From assembly GCA_027618565.1 (NCBI GenBank), contig JAQCEQ010000001.1, positions 99,537-163,536 of the forward strand: 64,000 nucleotides of DNA. Reading direction: 5' to 3'. This document shows positions 24,977-33,325 of the stretch, piece after piece. The notes beneath the pieces are model-generated. The model was not told where the DNA came from. It did no database searches and saw nothing but the letters and a program-made list of their open reading frames with translations. Position 1 is the stretch's first letter, and each line of letters begins with the position of its first letter. The position numbers were made by a program, and so were the translations under genes. The DNA comes from Planctomycetota bacterium (lineage in GTDB: Bacteria > Planctomycetota > Phycisphaerae > Phycisphaerales > SM1A02).

Positions 24977-25606
24977 CTACTGCGACGAGATGCGCGCATC
25001 GTGGAATCGATACAGGCCAAGGATCACATCGCCAAAGGCGAATGGCGACACCTCCAGGCGCCCCGTCACAGTGCCGTATCGAAACGAGTGCTGCTTGTCG
25101 ATACGGACCGGCTCGGTGAGCTTGGCTTCGATGCAGTCAAACGGCGTGGGCGGGATGCCAAGGCAGCATCCGTCCCACCGGTTGAGGAGCACGATGACTT
25201 CCTTCGTCTCGTCCACCACGATGCCCGGAGCCCAGTAGCCATCGATGCTGATCCACGAGCCATCCATAAGCAGAATGTGCTTGGCGAGCGCGTCCTTGCC
25301 GGCGCTCGCCTTCCATCCGTCCTGGGCGCTTTGCAGGTACTCCCACGAGATGTGGTAGGGGTCGCGCTCGGTGCCGTTGCCAACCAGGTCAAAGCGGTCG
25401 GCGACGCGGACCGTGCGGTCGTCGACACGAGTCACGGATTCGACGACGTGGCCGGATGTTGGTGGAAAAGAGACCCGTAGAGGCGGGATCTCACCAACAG
25501 CGGGGGAATCCAGCGTTGATTCGTCAGCTCCAGGCCACGCATCCAGCCACGCTCCATAGACCCCCAGTGCCGCCAGCGCGAGCATCGTGAGCCAGAACCA
25601 CCTCAT
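24977..25606 (-). CDS. Membrane-anchored DUF3299 protein carrying an in-frame palindromic repeat
   Basis: A 209-residue protein with an N-terminal membrane anchor or signal (MRWFWLTMLALAALGVYGAW) and a DUF3299-type domain in the C-terminal half: SWISIDGYWAPGIVVDETKE, VIVLLNRWDGCCLGIPPTPF, DKQHSFRYGTVTGRLEV and DVILGLYRFHDA. DUF3299 proteins are exported and of unknown function. Residues about 34-51 (VGEIPPLRVSFPPTSG) are encoded by a copy of the dispersed palindromic repeat at 25455-25505, placed in the linker between anchor and domain. The start overlaps the stop of the EboF-like gene (ATGA, 25603-25606), so it belongs to the same transcription unit. Confidence 0.85.
   Translation of the reverse strand: MRWFWLTMLALAALGVYGAWLDAWPGADESTLDSPAVGEIPPLRVSFPPTSGHVVESVTRVDDRTVRVADRFDLVGNGTERDPYHISWEYLQSAQDGWKASAGKDALAKHILLMDGSWISIDGYWAPGIVVDETKEVIVLLNRWDGCCLGIPPTPFDCIEAKLTEPVRIDKQHSFRYGTVTGRLEVSPFAFGDVILGLYRFHDARISSQ
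25455..25505. repeat. Palindromic repeat (family A) inside the DUF3299 coding region
   Basis: The arms GATGTTGGTGG and TCACCAACAG with an inner CCCG/CGGG stem match the intergenic copies at 33270, 41088 and 63164. It is 51 bases (17 codons) and keeps the frame open on the minus strand. Confidence 0.75.
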
Positions 25607-27081
25607 GTGCGATGGTCCGGACCCGTCCCAGCCCCCGCTCTGGTTGGGACAATCGGACTTGGCGCATGCGGCGGGTCTGCCTCGTCCAGGAAGAGGCGAC
25701 GCAGAATCACATCGTGGACGCTCTCCATCCGCAGCGGTCCCTCCACCATCGGGTCGTCGACGATGAGCACCGGCTCGTACTCCTTGCCATTGTCGACACG
25801 ACCGTGCGACCCACGCACCAACCCAGGATCAAGCGGGATCACGTCGAGGAGCGCGCGGAATCCCATCTTGCGCATGAGCAACTTCCGCGCGACGCGCAGC
25901 CGAGGAGCCCACAGCGCGGGGTCGAACAAGAGTTCGCATGGGTCGTACCCAGGCTTGCGATGGATGTCGACGGTCCGCGCGTAGTCAGGTGCGCGGGCGT
26001 CATCGTGCCACCACGGATACGCGAACCAGGCGTCGCGCGAACTCACCAGCACCAGGTCGCCCGACCGCTCGTGCGCGATGCCCGCCGCCCGCTGAGCGTC
26101 TCGGTCTAGGACCTGGTCGATTCCATCAACCCCCGCCAGCACCTTGCGCACGGCGCCGACCCGCGACGCATCCCGCACCACCACATGCGCGATCTGGTGG
26201 TCGCACACGGCAAACGCAGCACTCTCGAACACATCCAGCGCCTCACGCCCCATCTCGTCTCGCACGCTCAAGAGCCCCGCATCGCGCAGGATGCGATTGG
26301 GGAGCACGGCGCGCGTGACCGGCGCGATCCCATACTCACTCACCACGATGGGCTCGATGTCGTTCTTGCGGAGAAACGAGAGGAGCACGCCAAACACGCG
26401 GTCGATCTCTCGCAGGTCCTGTCGAATATGCCGGCTCTCGGGACCCAACTTCTGCAGCGCATAGTCCAAGTGCGGGAGGTACACCAGCGAGAGCGTTGGT
26501 CGGTCGCGCGCAATGACCTCCATCGCCGCGCCAGCGATCCAGTCGGTGCTTCCGATGTCGGCGCCCGGACCCCAGAACCGAAACAGCGGAAACGGCCCCA
26601 GTTTCGACTGCAGTTCCTCGCGAAGTCGGGGCGGATGCGCCCACACATCGGGGATCTTGCGCCCATCCGCGGGATACATCGGGCGAGGGGTGACGGTGAA
26701 GTCGGCCGTCGAACCCATCGCGTACCACCAGAAGAAGTTGGCGCAGGTGAATGGCGAACCGTCGATGGTTCGGCTCGTCGTGCCGGCCCGCGCGCGCGCG
26801 GTGTCCCACAAGCGGGGCGACTGCACCAGCGAGCTGGACTGCTTCCAGAACTGGACTTCGCCGAGCGAGCGATCAAACCAACCGTTGCCCACGATGCCGT
26901 GCGCGCTCACAGGTTTCCCGGTGAGCATCGCGGCCTGCGACGAGCAAGTCACCGCGGGCAATGGTGGGCGAAGCGTGCGCACACCGCCCGACGCTCGCGC
27001 AAAGTCGCGCAACTTGGGCGTCGCGTCCCCGATGAGGCCCGTGGAGAGCCCCACGATGTTGAGGACACAGACGCGGCGCAT
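25603..27081 (-). CDS. eboF: EboF-like alkaline-phosphatase-superfamily phosphodiesterase
   Basis: A 492-residue cytoplasmic protein of the type I phosphodiesterase/nucleotide pyrophosphatase superfamily. It begins MRRVCVLNIVGLSTGLIGD, has the nucleophile region AVTCSSQAAMLTG (Thr, about residues 44-56), SLVYLPHLDYALQKLGP, VVSEYGIAPVTRAV, and a late His site in TVDIHRKPGYDPCELLFDP. These strings match the phosphodiesterase that accompanies ebo clusters. Ebo genes in cyanobacteria help move a secondary-metabolite precursor to the periplasm; the enzyme's own substrate is unknown. It lies 22 bases after the EboC-like gene and overlaps the next gene by four bases, showing a tight operon. Confidence 0.82.
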   Translation of the reverse strand: MRRVCVLNIVGLSTGLIGDATPKLRDFARASGGVRTLRPPLPAVTCSSQAAMLTGKPVSAHGIVGNGWFDRSLGEVQFWKQSSSLVQSPRLWDTARARAGTTSRTIDGSPFTCANFFWWYAMGSTADFTVTPRPMYPADGRKIPDVWAHPPRLREELQSKLGPFPLFRFWGPGADIGSTDWIAGAAMEVIARDRPTLSLVYLPHLDYALQKLGPESRHIRQDLREIDRVFGVLLSFLRKNDIEPIVVSEYGIAPVTRAVLPNRILRDAGLLSVRDEMGREALDVFESAAFAVCDHQIAHVVVRDASRVGAVRKVLAGVDGIDQVLDRDAQRAAGIAHERSGDLVLVSSRDAWFAYPWWHDDARAPDYARTVDIHRKPGYDPCELLFDPALWAPRLRVARKLLMRKMGFRALLDVIPLDPGLVRGSHGRVDNGKEYEPVLIVDDPMVEGPLRMESVHDVILRRLFLDEADPPHAPSPIVPTRAGAGTGPDHRT

Positions 27082-27103
27082 TGGGGGAGTTTAGGTGGGT
27101 CCT

Positions 27104-28465
27104 CTAACTCCCCACACTCGCCCACTTGATGCGCTGCAGCAGGCGGGCGGTCACGCCCAGCGCCAGCGCGGCAAGAGCCGCGTAAGGAGCGCCCAACGCC
27201 GCCATCATGACCCCCTCGCCCGCGGGCAGTGCCGCCAGCATCGCGCCCACGGCGCGCGGGGTTCGGGAGGGATGCACCGCAGCCGCTCGGGTCGCGCGCC
27301 GCACCTGCACCAGGAATATCACCCCGCACAACACGCCGACGCCACCGCAGAGCCACCACGGCGGCAGTCGTGCGACCGAAATGTCGTAGCTCCACGCCGT
27401 GCAAATCGCCGGGGCTAGGACAAAGAGCACGGCCGCCACCATCACGGACTTCGGCGATCCGATCAGCCGCTCGGTTGCCTTGACGGGTGGCCGCGACACC
27501 AGGTCCGTGCCGCACTCCGGGCAGTGTCCCGGCGTCGGGTTGGCCAAGCCGTGATCGCACCATGGGCAAAAGAGAGGCGCGTCGTGCCCTTCGCGAGTGT
27601 CGCCCATGAGTTCCGGAACCTCGCGCCGAGCCACCAGGCTCACCATCGCGATGTAGGCGCCCACACCCACCAGCGAGATGACGAGCGGAATCGATCCGAA
27701 CTGCGGCGCCAGTTTCCAGGTGAGCGCCTGGTTGGTGAACGGCCACGCGGCGGCATTGGCGGCCGCCAGTCCTGCCACCAGCACCGCCAGCGCTCGACAG
27801 AGCCCCAGCAGTCCAACGCTCCACCGCGCGCGCTGGTGCACCTGGTTGTAGAGGACGATCGCCAGCAAAAGGAGCCCCACATCCAGCGCCAGCGCGAACC
27901 CTCGCCAGTTCATTCCCGCCTCGCCGTTGCCGTGCTCCAGCGCCGTGCCCGCCAGCCTGGCCAGTGTCGCCACGCCACCAAACACGATCCATAGCATTCC
28001 CAGGCGCTTGACCCAAGGCGCACCCTTCTTCTCTGGCCGCGTCTCCACGACACCGATGCAGAACATGCCCACCAGCAGCGCGAGCAGCCCCTCGTACGGA
28101 TAGGTGTTGCAGAAGACGCCAACGCCGGAAACCAGCAGGACGACGGTCAGCACCCACGCCGTGCGGAGTGGGATTCGCCCACTGGGGATGGGTCGATCCG
28201 GGCGCTCGCGAGCATCGACCGCCACATCCACCGCGCCATTCATGGCCATGCCGCCCCAGTAGAGGAGCGTGAGCCCCACGGCAGCCCACGCAATCTGCTC
28301 CCAGGGCATCGATGCCGATCTCGCGTACAGGAGGAACGGATCCGCCGGGAGTCCGAGGAGAAAGGCCGCCACGACCACGCCGAGAAGAATGTCCGACAGG
28401 AGCGTCGGCCAGTTGGCGAATCGAACCAGTTCGAAGAACGCCGCGATCCGTGCGACGGGGCTCAT
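27104..28465 (-). CDS. eboC: EboC-like UbiA prenyltransferase with an inserted zinc ribbon
   Basis: A 453-residue polytopic membrane protein of the UbiA family. The first Asp-rich motif is NGAVDVAVDARERPDRPIPS (NxxxDxxxD form, about residues 78-97). The helix GLCRALAVLVAG corresponds to the GLCR stretch typical of EboC proteins; no second DxxxD motif is seen there. A cytoplasmic loop near residues 300-318 contains CPWC-x14-CPEC, a zinc ribbon I would not expect in UbiA enzymes, followed by further helices to the C-terminus. UbiA proteins transfer prenyl groups to aromatic or sugar acceptors; the acceptor here is unknown. It sits between the EboE-like and EboF-like genes with 12- and 22-base gaps. 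Confidence 0.82.
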   Translation of the reverse strand: MSPVARIAAFFELVRFANWPTLLSDILLGVVVAAFLLGLPADPFLLYARSASMPWEQIAWAAVGLTLLYWGGMAMNGAVDVAVDARERPDRPIPSGRIPLRTAWVLTVVLLVSGVGVFCNTYPYEGLLALLVGMFCIGVVETRPEKKGAPWVKRLGMLWIVFGGVATLARLAGTALEHGNGEAGMNWRGFALALDVGLLLLAIVLYNQVHQRARWSVGLLGLCRALAVLVAGLAAANAAAWPFTNQALTWKLAPQFGSIPLVISLVGVGAYIAMVSLVARREVPELMGDTREGHDAPLFCPWCDHGLANPTPGHCPECGTDLVSRPPVKATERLIGSPKSVMVAAVLFVLAPAICTAWSYDISVARLPPWWLCGGVGVLCGVIFLVQVRRATRAAAVHPSRTPRAVGAMLAALPAGEGVMMAALGAPYAALAALALGVTARLLQRIKWASVGS

Positions 28466-28477
28466 GTGGGCGGGAGA

Positions 28478-29749
28478 CTACCCACGCGAAGGGCGAACGG
28501 GCTGGAGTCCAGCCGCCGCCATGGCATCGCTCGTCCACGCCAGTTCCGCGGCGACATCTTCGGCCAGGGTGGCTCGACGAACACCCACAGGGAGCGCGGA
28601 CCAAGCGTAGGTCTCCACCTCGTAGGCGGCGATGCGGTCGCTTGGTCGAATCGCACGGAGGCACGATTCGATCTCGGCGCGGGTCGAGCGAACCGCCCCA
28701 TCCGGCACCAGTTCATCGGAGAAGACGGGTACATGAAAATGGCTTCGCCAGAGGCCGTCGGGAGCATCCTCGATGGCTTGACCCAAGTCTTCATAGAAGT
28801 GGACGCGCCCCGAACCATCCATCACGCAGGTTTGGTGGAGCCAGCGGGGCTCGTCAAAGTGGTGGAGCCAGCGGAACGCGCGTTCGGAGCCATCGCATTC
28901 GATCGCTGCGCTCACCTGCACCTTGCCGATGGAGATGCCGGCGCGGCGGTAGGTGTCCAGCGCGATTGCCTGGTCCTCAAACATGACCGCGCTGTGGCAG
29001 ATGTCGTGGCAGACACGGAGGTGTCGTCGCACCAACGCTTCTCGGCGCTCGCGTGGCAGGCCGGGAATGGCAGCATCGGTCTTGAGGATCGCTGCGAAGA
29101 GACTCACCACATCCTCCGCGCGGTCCAGCATGCACCCCGGCTCAGGTTCCAGGTCCAGGTGCACGCACACACCCGTCCGTTCTTCAAGCGCCGCCAGCCG
29201 CCGGACCACGCTCTGCAAGTTGGCGGTTGCCACTCCCAGCGCCGCCGCCTCGCTCTTGCCCGGGAGCGTGGCGCGCCACCCAAGCGGGAGCGTGGAGATG
29301 GAGATGTCGCTGGTGCCGGCAGGACACAACTGCACCGCCAGCTGGGCAATGTCCAGCGTGTACAGCAATCGGCGAGCGTCGCCCCAGTGCGGCTCATAGA
29401 CAGCGCGCTTCACGGTGGTGCCGTGGAAGTCACCGTATGGAAAGGCATTGAAGGTGAAGACCTCCAGCCCGCGCGAAGTGAACCAGTCTCGAAGGCTCTC
29501 GACCGGCGAACCGGGATCAAGCCCGGCCGACTTCACTCGCTCGCCGCCCTCGTTGAGCGCCGCCACCGATCGCGCGCTCAGCCAGAGGCCGATGGGAAGT
29601 GGAGCCCCAGCCGCCGCATCCGTCGCTGCATCCGCCGCGGCATTCACCAGCTCACGCACGCGAGGTGCGTGGCGACCAAGTTCGTCAAGCGTCTGCGTGA
29701 GCGTGGCGCCCGCGTGAATGTTGGTCCCGTAACCGAGGACAGGAGGCAT
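28478..29749 (-). CDS. eboE: EboE-like xylose-isomerase-type TIM-barrel protein
   Basis: A 423-residue protein with the xylose isomerase/AP endonuclease 2-like TIM barrel. Recognisable EboE strings are VLGYGTNIHAG at the start, PIGLWLSARSVAAL, GLEVFTFNAFPYGDFHG and YEPHWGDARRLLYTLD, then barrel metal sites in CVHLDLEPEPGC and HDICHSAVMFED and the block VSAAIECDG. This family takes part in ebo-dependent metabolite traffic in cyanobacteria; its reaction is not known. I use the ATG at 29747-29749 (MPPVLGYG). A GTG at 29759-29761 overlaps the upstream stop as GTGA and would add four residues. Translation is thus probably coupled to the amidotransferase-like gene before it. Confidence 0.85.
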   Translation of the reverse strand: MPPVLGYGTNIHAGATLTQTLDELGRHAPRVRELVNAAADAATDAAAGAPLPIGLWLSARSVAALNEGGERVKSAGLDPGSPVESLRDWFTSRGLEVFTFNAFPYGDFHGTTVKRAVYEPHWGDARRLLYTLDIAQLAVQLCPAGTSDISISTLPLGWRATLPGKSEAAALGVATANLQSVVRRLAALEERTGVCVHLDLEPEPGCMLDRAEDVVSLFAAILKTDAAIPGLPRERREALVRRHLRVCHDICHSAVMFEDQAIALDTYRRAGISIGKVQVSAAIECDGSERAFRWLHHFDEPRWLHQTCVMDGSGRVHFYEDLGQAIEDAPDGLWRSHFHVPVFSDELVPDGAVRSTRAEIESCLRAIRPSDRIAAYEVETYAWSALPVGVRRATLAEDVAAELAWTSDAMAAAGLQPVRPSRG

Positions 29750-29757
29750 CGTGTGTG

Positions 29758-30438
29758 TCACCGCGCCGCCACGCTCGCCGCCGCCGCCTCCACCAAGAGG
29801 CGGAACATGCCGATGCCAAGCGTGTCGTCGTCGGTGCGCTCGGGATGCCACTGCACGCCCACATAAAACGGCCGGTCTCGGTGTCGAATTGCTTCCAGCA
29901 AACCATCGTCGCTGTGCCCCACCGCATGGAACGGCCCGGGCTCCGCCAGCACTTGGTGGTGCCATGACGCAATCGAGCCATCGCCAAACACGGTGGCCAC
30001 CGGATGTGCGCTGTCGCGCACATGTCGATCGCCGTTCTCGACCTCATCATGCAAATGCTGGATCAGTCGACAGCCAGCGTGCACGCCCATCTGCTGCATG
30101 CCAAGGCAGATGCCAAGGACCGCCAGGTCGGGTCGATCCTCCAAAGCAGCCAGGAGCGCAAAGTCCGCGCCCTGCCGCTGCGGATGCATGCACTTTGCAC
30201 GCTCGTGGAGAGGCACGCCGAAGGGTCGCATGTCGATGTCGTCCCCGCCGGTCAGCACGATGCCGTCCAGCATGTCCATCATCGCCAGGCGCACCTCGGT
30301 GATCGCGGGAAGCACGATCGGCACGCCGCCGGCGCGGGCGACGCACTGGATGTAGGTGTCGTTCACCTGGTGGCGGAGCCGACCGACATCGTTGACGGCT
30401 AGGTCCGCAGTGATCCCAATGAGTGGCGCGGCGGGCAT
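29758..30438 (-). CDS. Class-I glutamine amidotransferase-type hydrolase (peptidase C26)
   Basis: A 226-residue protein of the gamma-glutamyl-gamma-aminobutyrate hydrolase (PuuD-like) group. It shows LIGITADLAVND, GVPIVLPAI, DGIVLTGGDDIDMRPFG, the nucleophile elbow LGICLGMQQMGV (Cys about residue 114) and the catalytic His/Glu in VGVQWHPERTDDD. Such enzymes cleave gamma-glutamyl amides. The ATG at 30436-30438 is the sensible start. Overlap of its stop with a possible EboE start makes it the first gene of the EboE-EboC-EboF transcript, so a gamma-glutamylated intermediate in that pathway is a reasonable guess, but only a guess. Confidence 0.85.
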   Translation of the reverse strand: MPAAPLIGITADLAVNDVGRLRHQVNDTYIQCVARAGGVPIVLPAITEVRLAMMDMLDGIVLTGGDDIDMRPFGVPLHERAKCMHPQRQGADFALLAALEDRPDLAVLGICLGMQQMGVHAGCRLIQHLHDEVENGDRHVRDSAHPVATVFGDGSIASWHHQVLAEPGPFHAVGHSDDGLLEAIRHRDRPFYVGVQWHPERTDDDTLGIGMFRLLVEAAAASVAAR

Positions 30439-30590
30439 CGGGGGAATCGTATTCCCTCCGGGCCAGCGCCTGCATCCCCGCGGCCAATCGCCACCTCCTT
30501 GGAGAAGCGGCTCGCCCTGCGCTAGGCTTGGCGCCCCAAGTCGCTGGGCGGCGGTCGACCCGCCGCTCGAGCGACCATCGTGAGGATTCC

Positions 30591-32108
30591 ATGCTCGTTC
30601 GACAGCTCTACGACGAAGACTTAGCGCACGCGTGTTACCTGGTCGGCTGCCCCGGCGTAAGGCAGTGCGCGGTGATCGATCCACCCCGCGATATTGATCG
30701 CGTCCTAGAGTTGGCAGGGCAACACGGCCTCAAGATCACCGCGGTGATCGAGACGCACATCCACGCCGACTTCCTCAGCGGCGCACGAGACCTGGCCACC
30801 AAGACTGGTGCCACCGTCTTTGTGTCCAGCCTCGGCGGAGCCGACTGGCAAAGCGAGTGGGCGAGCGCGATGGACCACCAGCTCTTGGCCGATGGCGACA
30901 CCATCGACGTCGGTGGCGTGGTCCTGGTCGCCGTGCACTCCCCCGGCCACACGCCCGAGCACCTGTCGTACCTGGTCATCGACCGCGCCTCGGGCGTGGA
31001 CGAACCAATGGCGATCATCTCCGGCGACTTTGTCTTTGTCGGCGACTTGGGTCGACCCGACCTGCTGGAGTCAGCTGTCGGCGTGAAGGGATCGGCAGAA
31101 GCCAGCGCAAAGGTGCTGGTGGAAAGCGCGAAACGATTCCTGCAGTTGCCCGACTTTGTGCAAGTGTGGCCGGCGCACGGCGCGGGAAGCGCATGCGGGA
31201 AGGCTTTGGGCGCGGTGCCGCAATCGACTGTCGGCTACGAGAAGCGATTCTCCCCCCTCTTGCAGGACCTGGCCAAGGCGACCGGCGAGGCTGGCGAACG
31301 CGCGTTCGTGGCGCATGTCCTGGAGGGGCAACCTGAGCCGCCCGCGTACTACGCGCGCATGAAGGCGTGGAACCGCGACGGTGTGCCGCCGCTGGGAGGC
31401 AAGCTCCCGCACCCGCGCACGCTCCGTGCCGAGGACATCGGTCGCGCCTTCAATGACGATGTCACGGTGGTCGACACCCGCCCCTGGGCGGAGTTCAGCG
31501 CGGCGCACCTGCCGGGCTCGATCTGGACCACGATGGGCATCAACCTCACGCTCTCGGCGGGCTCGTATGTGGAGCCCGAGGAGACGATCTGGCTGGTGTG
31601 CCCCGCGAGCCAGCGCGAGCGCATCATCCGGAATCTCGTGCGCATCGGCCTTGATCGGATTGAGGGATGGATCGACCCTGAGGAGCTCACCGCGTGCCGC
31701 GACTTCGGCGTCAAGTTTGAGTCCATCCAGGACGAAGATCCCGCTGTCCTCAAGTCGCTCCTCGCGCATACGCCCGCGCCGCAGACGGTGGTGCTGGATG
31801 TCCGCAAGGCCAGTGAGTTCTCTGCTGGAGCGATTCCTGGTGCCATCAATGTGGCACATACGCGACTGCTCCCGCGGCTGAGTGAGTTGGAGTCGTCGAT
31901 CCCCGAGGACAAGGTGGTGCATGTCCACTGCCTGGGCGGGACTCGCAGCGCGATGGCCTGCGCATTCCTCAAGCGCGAAGGGTTCGATGTCCGCAATGTC
32001 ACGGGCGGCTTCAAGGCCTGGCGCGCGTGCGGGGGTGAAGTCGTGGGCGAGGCGGGAGCGGCCACTGCCGGGACCCATGTGTTCGGCGCCTCGTGCGCTT
32101 CGGCGTGA
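30591..32108 (+). CDS. Persulfide dioxygenase-rhodanese fusion (CstB-like)
   Basis: A 505-residue three-domain protein. Residues about 1-260 form an ETHE1-type metallo-beta-lactamase domain with VIETHIHADFLSGARDLA, SPGHTPEHLSYLV, GDFVFVGDLGRPDLL and VWPAHGAGSACGKALG. Two rhodanese domains follow: the first (about 310-400) has VVDTRPWAEFSAAHLPGS but no standard active-site Cys loop, the second (about 405-495) has VLDVRKASEFSAG and the loop VHCLGGTRSA with catalytic Cys. These enzymes oxidise glutathione or similar persulfides and move sulfane sulfur. It is the only plus-strand gene within the ebo-like region and sits between the EboB-like gene and the amidotransferase-like gene, which suggests insertion. 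Confidence 0.9.
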   Translation: MLVRQLYDEDLAHACYLVGCPGVRQCAVIDPPRDIDRVLELAGQHGLKITAVIETHIHADFLSGARDLATKTGATVFVSSLGGADWQSEWASAMDHQLLADGDTIDVGGVVLVAVHSPGHTPEHLSYLVIDRASGVDEPMAIISGDFVFVGDLGRPDLLESAVGVKGSAEASAKVLVESAKRFLQLPDFVQVWPAHGAGSACGKALGAVPQSTVGYEKRFSPLLQDLAKATGEAGERAFVAHVLEGQPEPPAYYARMKAWNRDGVPPLGGKLPHPRTLRAEDIGRAFNDDVTVVDTRPWAEFSAAHLPGSIWTTMGINLTLSAGSYVEPEETIWLVCPASQRERIIRNLVRIGLDRIEGWIDPEELTACRDFGVKFESIQDEDPAVLKSLLAHTPAPQTVVLDVRKASEFSAGAIPGAINVAHTRLLPRLSELESSIPEDKVVHVHCLGGTRSAMACAFLKREGFDVRNVTGGFKAWRACGGEVVGEAGAATAGTHVFGASCASA

Positions 32109-32129
32109 GCCACGCCCGCGGCGACGCGG

Positions 32130-32930
32130 CTACGGCTCCAACCGGAATCGACCCGACTGCGAGAGGAACTGCAACGGGTTGTCGAACGACACCTTCTGGA
32201 TGGCGTCCTGCAGGTGGCCTCGCCGGCGCATCTCCACGCGGCACTTGGGCACCGCGAGCGGATCGCTGACGCCCCAGTCGCCGGCGGAGTTGATCCAGAG
32301 TCGGTCGGTCCCGTGCACTTCAAAGACATCGACCGCTCGCTGCGGCGTCATCTTCGTGTCTGGATAGAGCGTCATGCCGGCCCAGAAGCCGCGGTCCAGC
32401 ACATGGCGCACGGTGTGTTCCTCCACATGGTCGATGAGCACGCGCCCGGGATCGACCCCCTGGTTGCGCATCGCGTCCATGATGAGGATCGTGCCCTTGA
32501 GCTTGTCCTCCAGGTGCGGCGTGTGGACCAGGATGAGCACACCGTACCGCTTGGCGAGTGCGATGTGCTCCTCCAGGACCAGCAGTTCGTTGCGCGAGTT
32601 CTTGTTCAGTCCGATTTCACCGATCCCCAGCACATTGGGTCGATCCAAAAACCCTGGAATGAGCCCCAGCACCTCCCGCGCCAGCCCCACATCCTCCGAC
32701 TCCTTCGGGTTGATGCACAGCCAGGTGTGGTGCGCGATCCCGAACTGCGCAGCACGCTTGGGCTCCGTGTCGGTGAGCAGGCGGAAGTAGTCCGCAAACC
32801 CCTGCGCGGTGGAGCGGTCGTAGCCGGCCCAGAACGCCGGCTCGGTGATGGCCACGCACCCGGCCAGCGCCATGCGCTGGTAGTCGTCGGTCGTGCGACT
32901 GACCATGTGGATGTGCGGGTCGATGTACAT
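32130..32930 (-). CDS. eboB: EboB-like TatD-family metal-dependent hydrolase
   Basis: A 266-residue TIM-barrel hydrolase. It starts [20 protein letters not shown] with the HxH metal motif and carries the family-specific strings [73 protein letters not shown] and [15 protein letters not shown] (late Asp ligand). This set is characteristic of the TatD-like protein of ebo clusters rather than of housekeeping TatD DNases. Its substrate is unknown. It shares one base with the upstream small gene (TGATG at 32930), so the two are coupled. It converges on the persulfide dioxygenase gene with a 21-base gap. Confidence 0.87.
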   Translation of the reverse strand: MYIDPHIHMVSRTTDDYQRMALAGCVAITEPAFWAGYDRSTAQGFADYFRLLTDTEPKRAAQFGIAHHTWLCINPKESEDVGLAREVLGLIPGFLDRPNVLGIGEIGLNKNSRNELLVLEEHIALAKRYGVLILVHTPHLEDKLKGTILIMDAMRNQGVDPGRVLIDHVEEHTVRHVLDRGFWAGMTLYPDTKMTPQRAVDVFEVHGTDRLWINSAGDWGVSDPLAVPKCRVEMRRRGHLQDAIQKVSFDNPLQFLSQSGRFRLEP

Positions 32931-33247
32931 CAGCGCAGATCCACGGTCCCCAGCGCGCCCTTCATCGGCGCAGCGGGGATCGGCTCCGTGGAGTGGTCGC
33001 TCCAGAGTTCCAGGATTCTGCGTGCTCGCTCTGGCTTGCCGTCCAGGAGCAGTGCGATGGCACGACGGAGTGCGTCGGTGCGAAAGTCATCGTCGGGGGC
33101 TTCCTTGGCACCGGCAGCATCCAAAGCACCAGCCGCTCGATCCACTCGATCCAGGAATGCCGCCAGGTCCAGCACCTTGGCGCGGTTCTCCAGGAAGGAG
33201 TCGTCAATCACCTGGCGCTTGGTGTGAGTGGGTGTCCCAGCCATCAT
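32930..33247 (-). CDS. Small helical protein in the ebo-like cluster, function unknown
   Basis: A 105-residue protein starting [20 protein letters not shown]. The segment [19 protein letters not shown] and the block [27 protein letters not shown] look like amphipathic helices; the tail is [18 protein letters not shown]. It occupies the place where eboA would be expected but is much shorter than the EboA proteins I remember and I see no clear match. Coupling to the EboB-like gene suggests a joint role. A copy of the palindromic repeat separates it from the EboD-like gene upstream. Confidence 0.7.
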   Translation of the reverse strand: MMAGTPTHTKRQVIDDSFLENRAKVLDLAAFLDRVDRAAGALDAAGAKEAPDDDFRTDALRRAIALLLDGKPERARRILELWSDHSTEPIPAAPMKGALGTVDLR

Positions 33248-33269
33248 GGAGCCATCGTAGGGTTCCGCC

Positions 33270-33320
33270 GATGTTGGTGAAAGAGAGCCTCTAGGAGGCT
33301 CTTTTTCACCAACATCGGGG
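33270..33320. repeat. Palindromic repeat (family A), also a likely terminator
   Basis: Perfect outer arms GATGTTGGTGA / TCACCAACATC enclose a perfect inner hairpin AGAGCCTC-TAG-GAGGCTCT followed by TTTTTC. Read on either strand the inner stem is followed by a T-rich run, so this copy can act as a terminator after the EboD-like gene and before the small gene. Confidence 0.75.
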
Positions 33321-33325
33321 AAGGG

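Noticed and set aside
32930..33247. Naming the small gene eboA
   Set aside because: Position fits but length and sequence do not match EboA as I know it; left unnamed.
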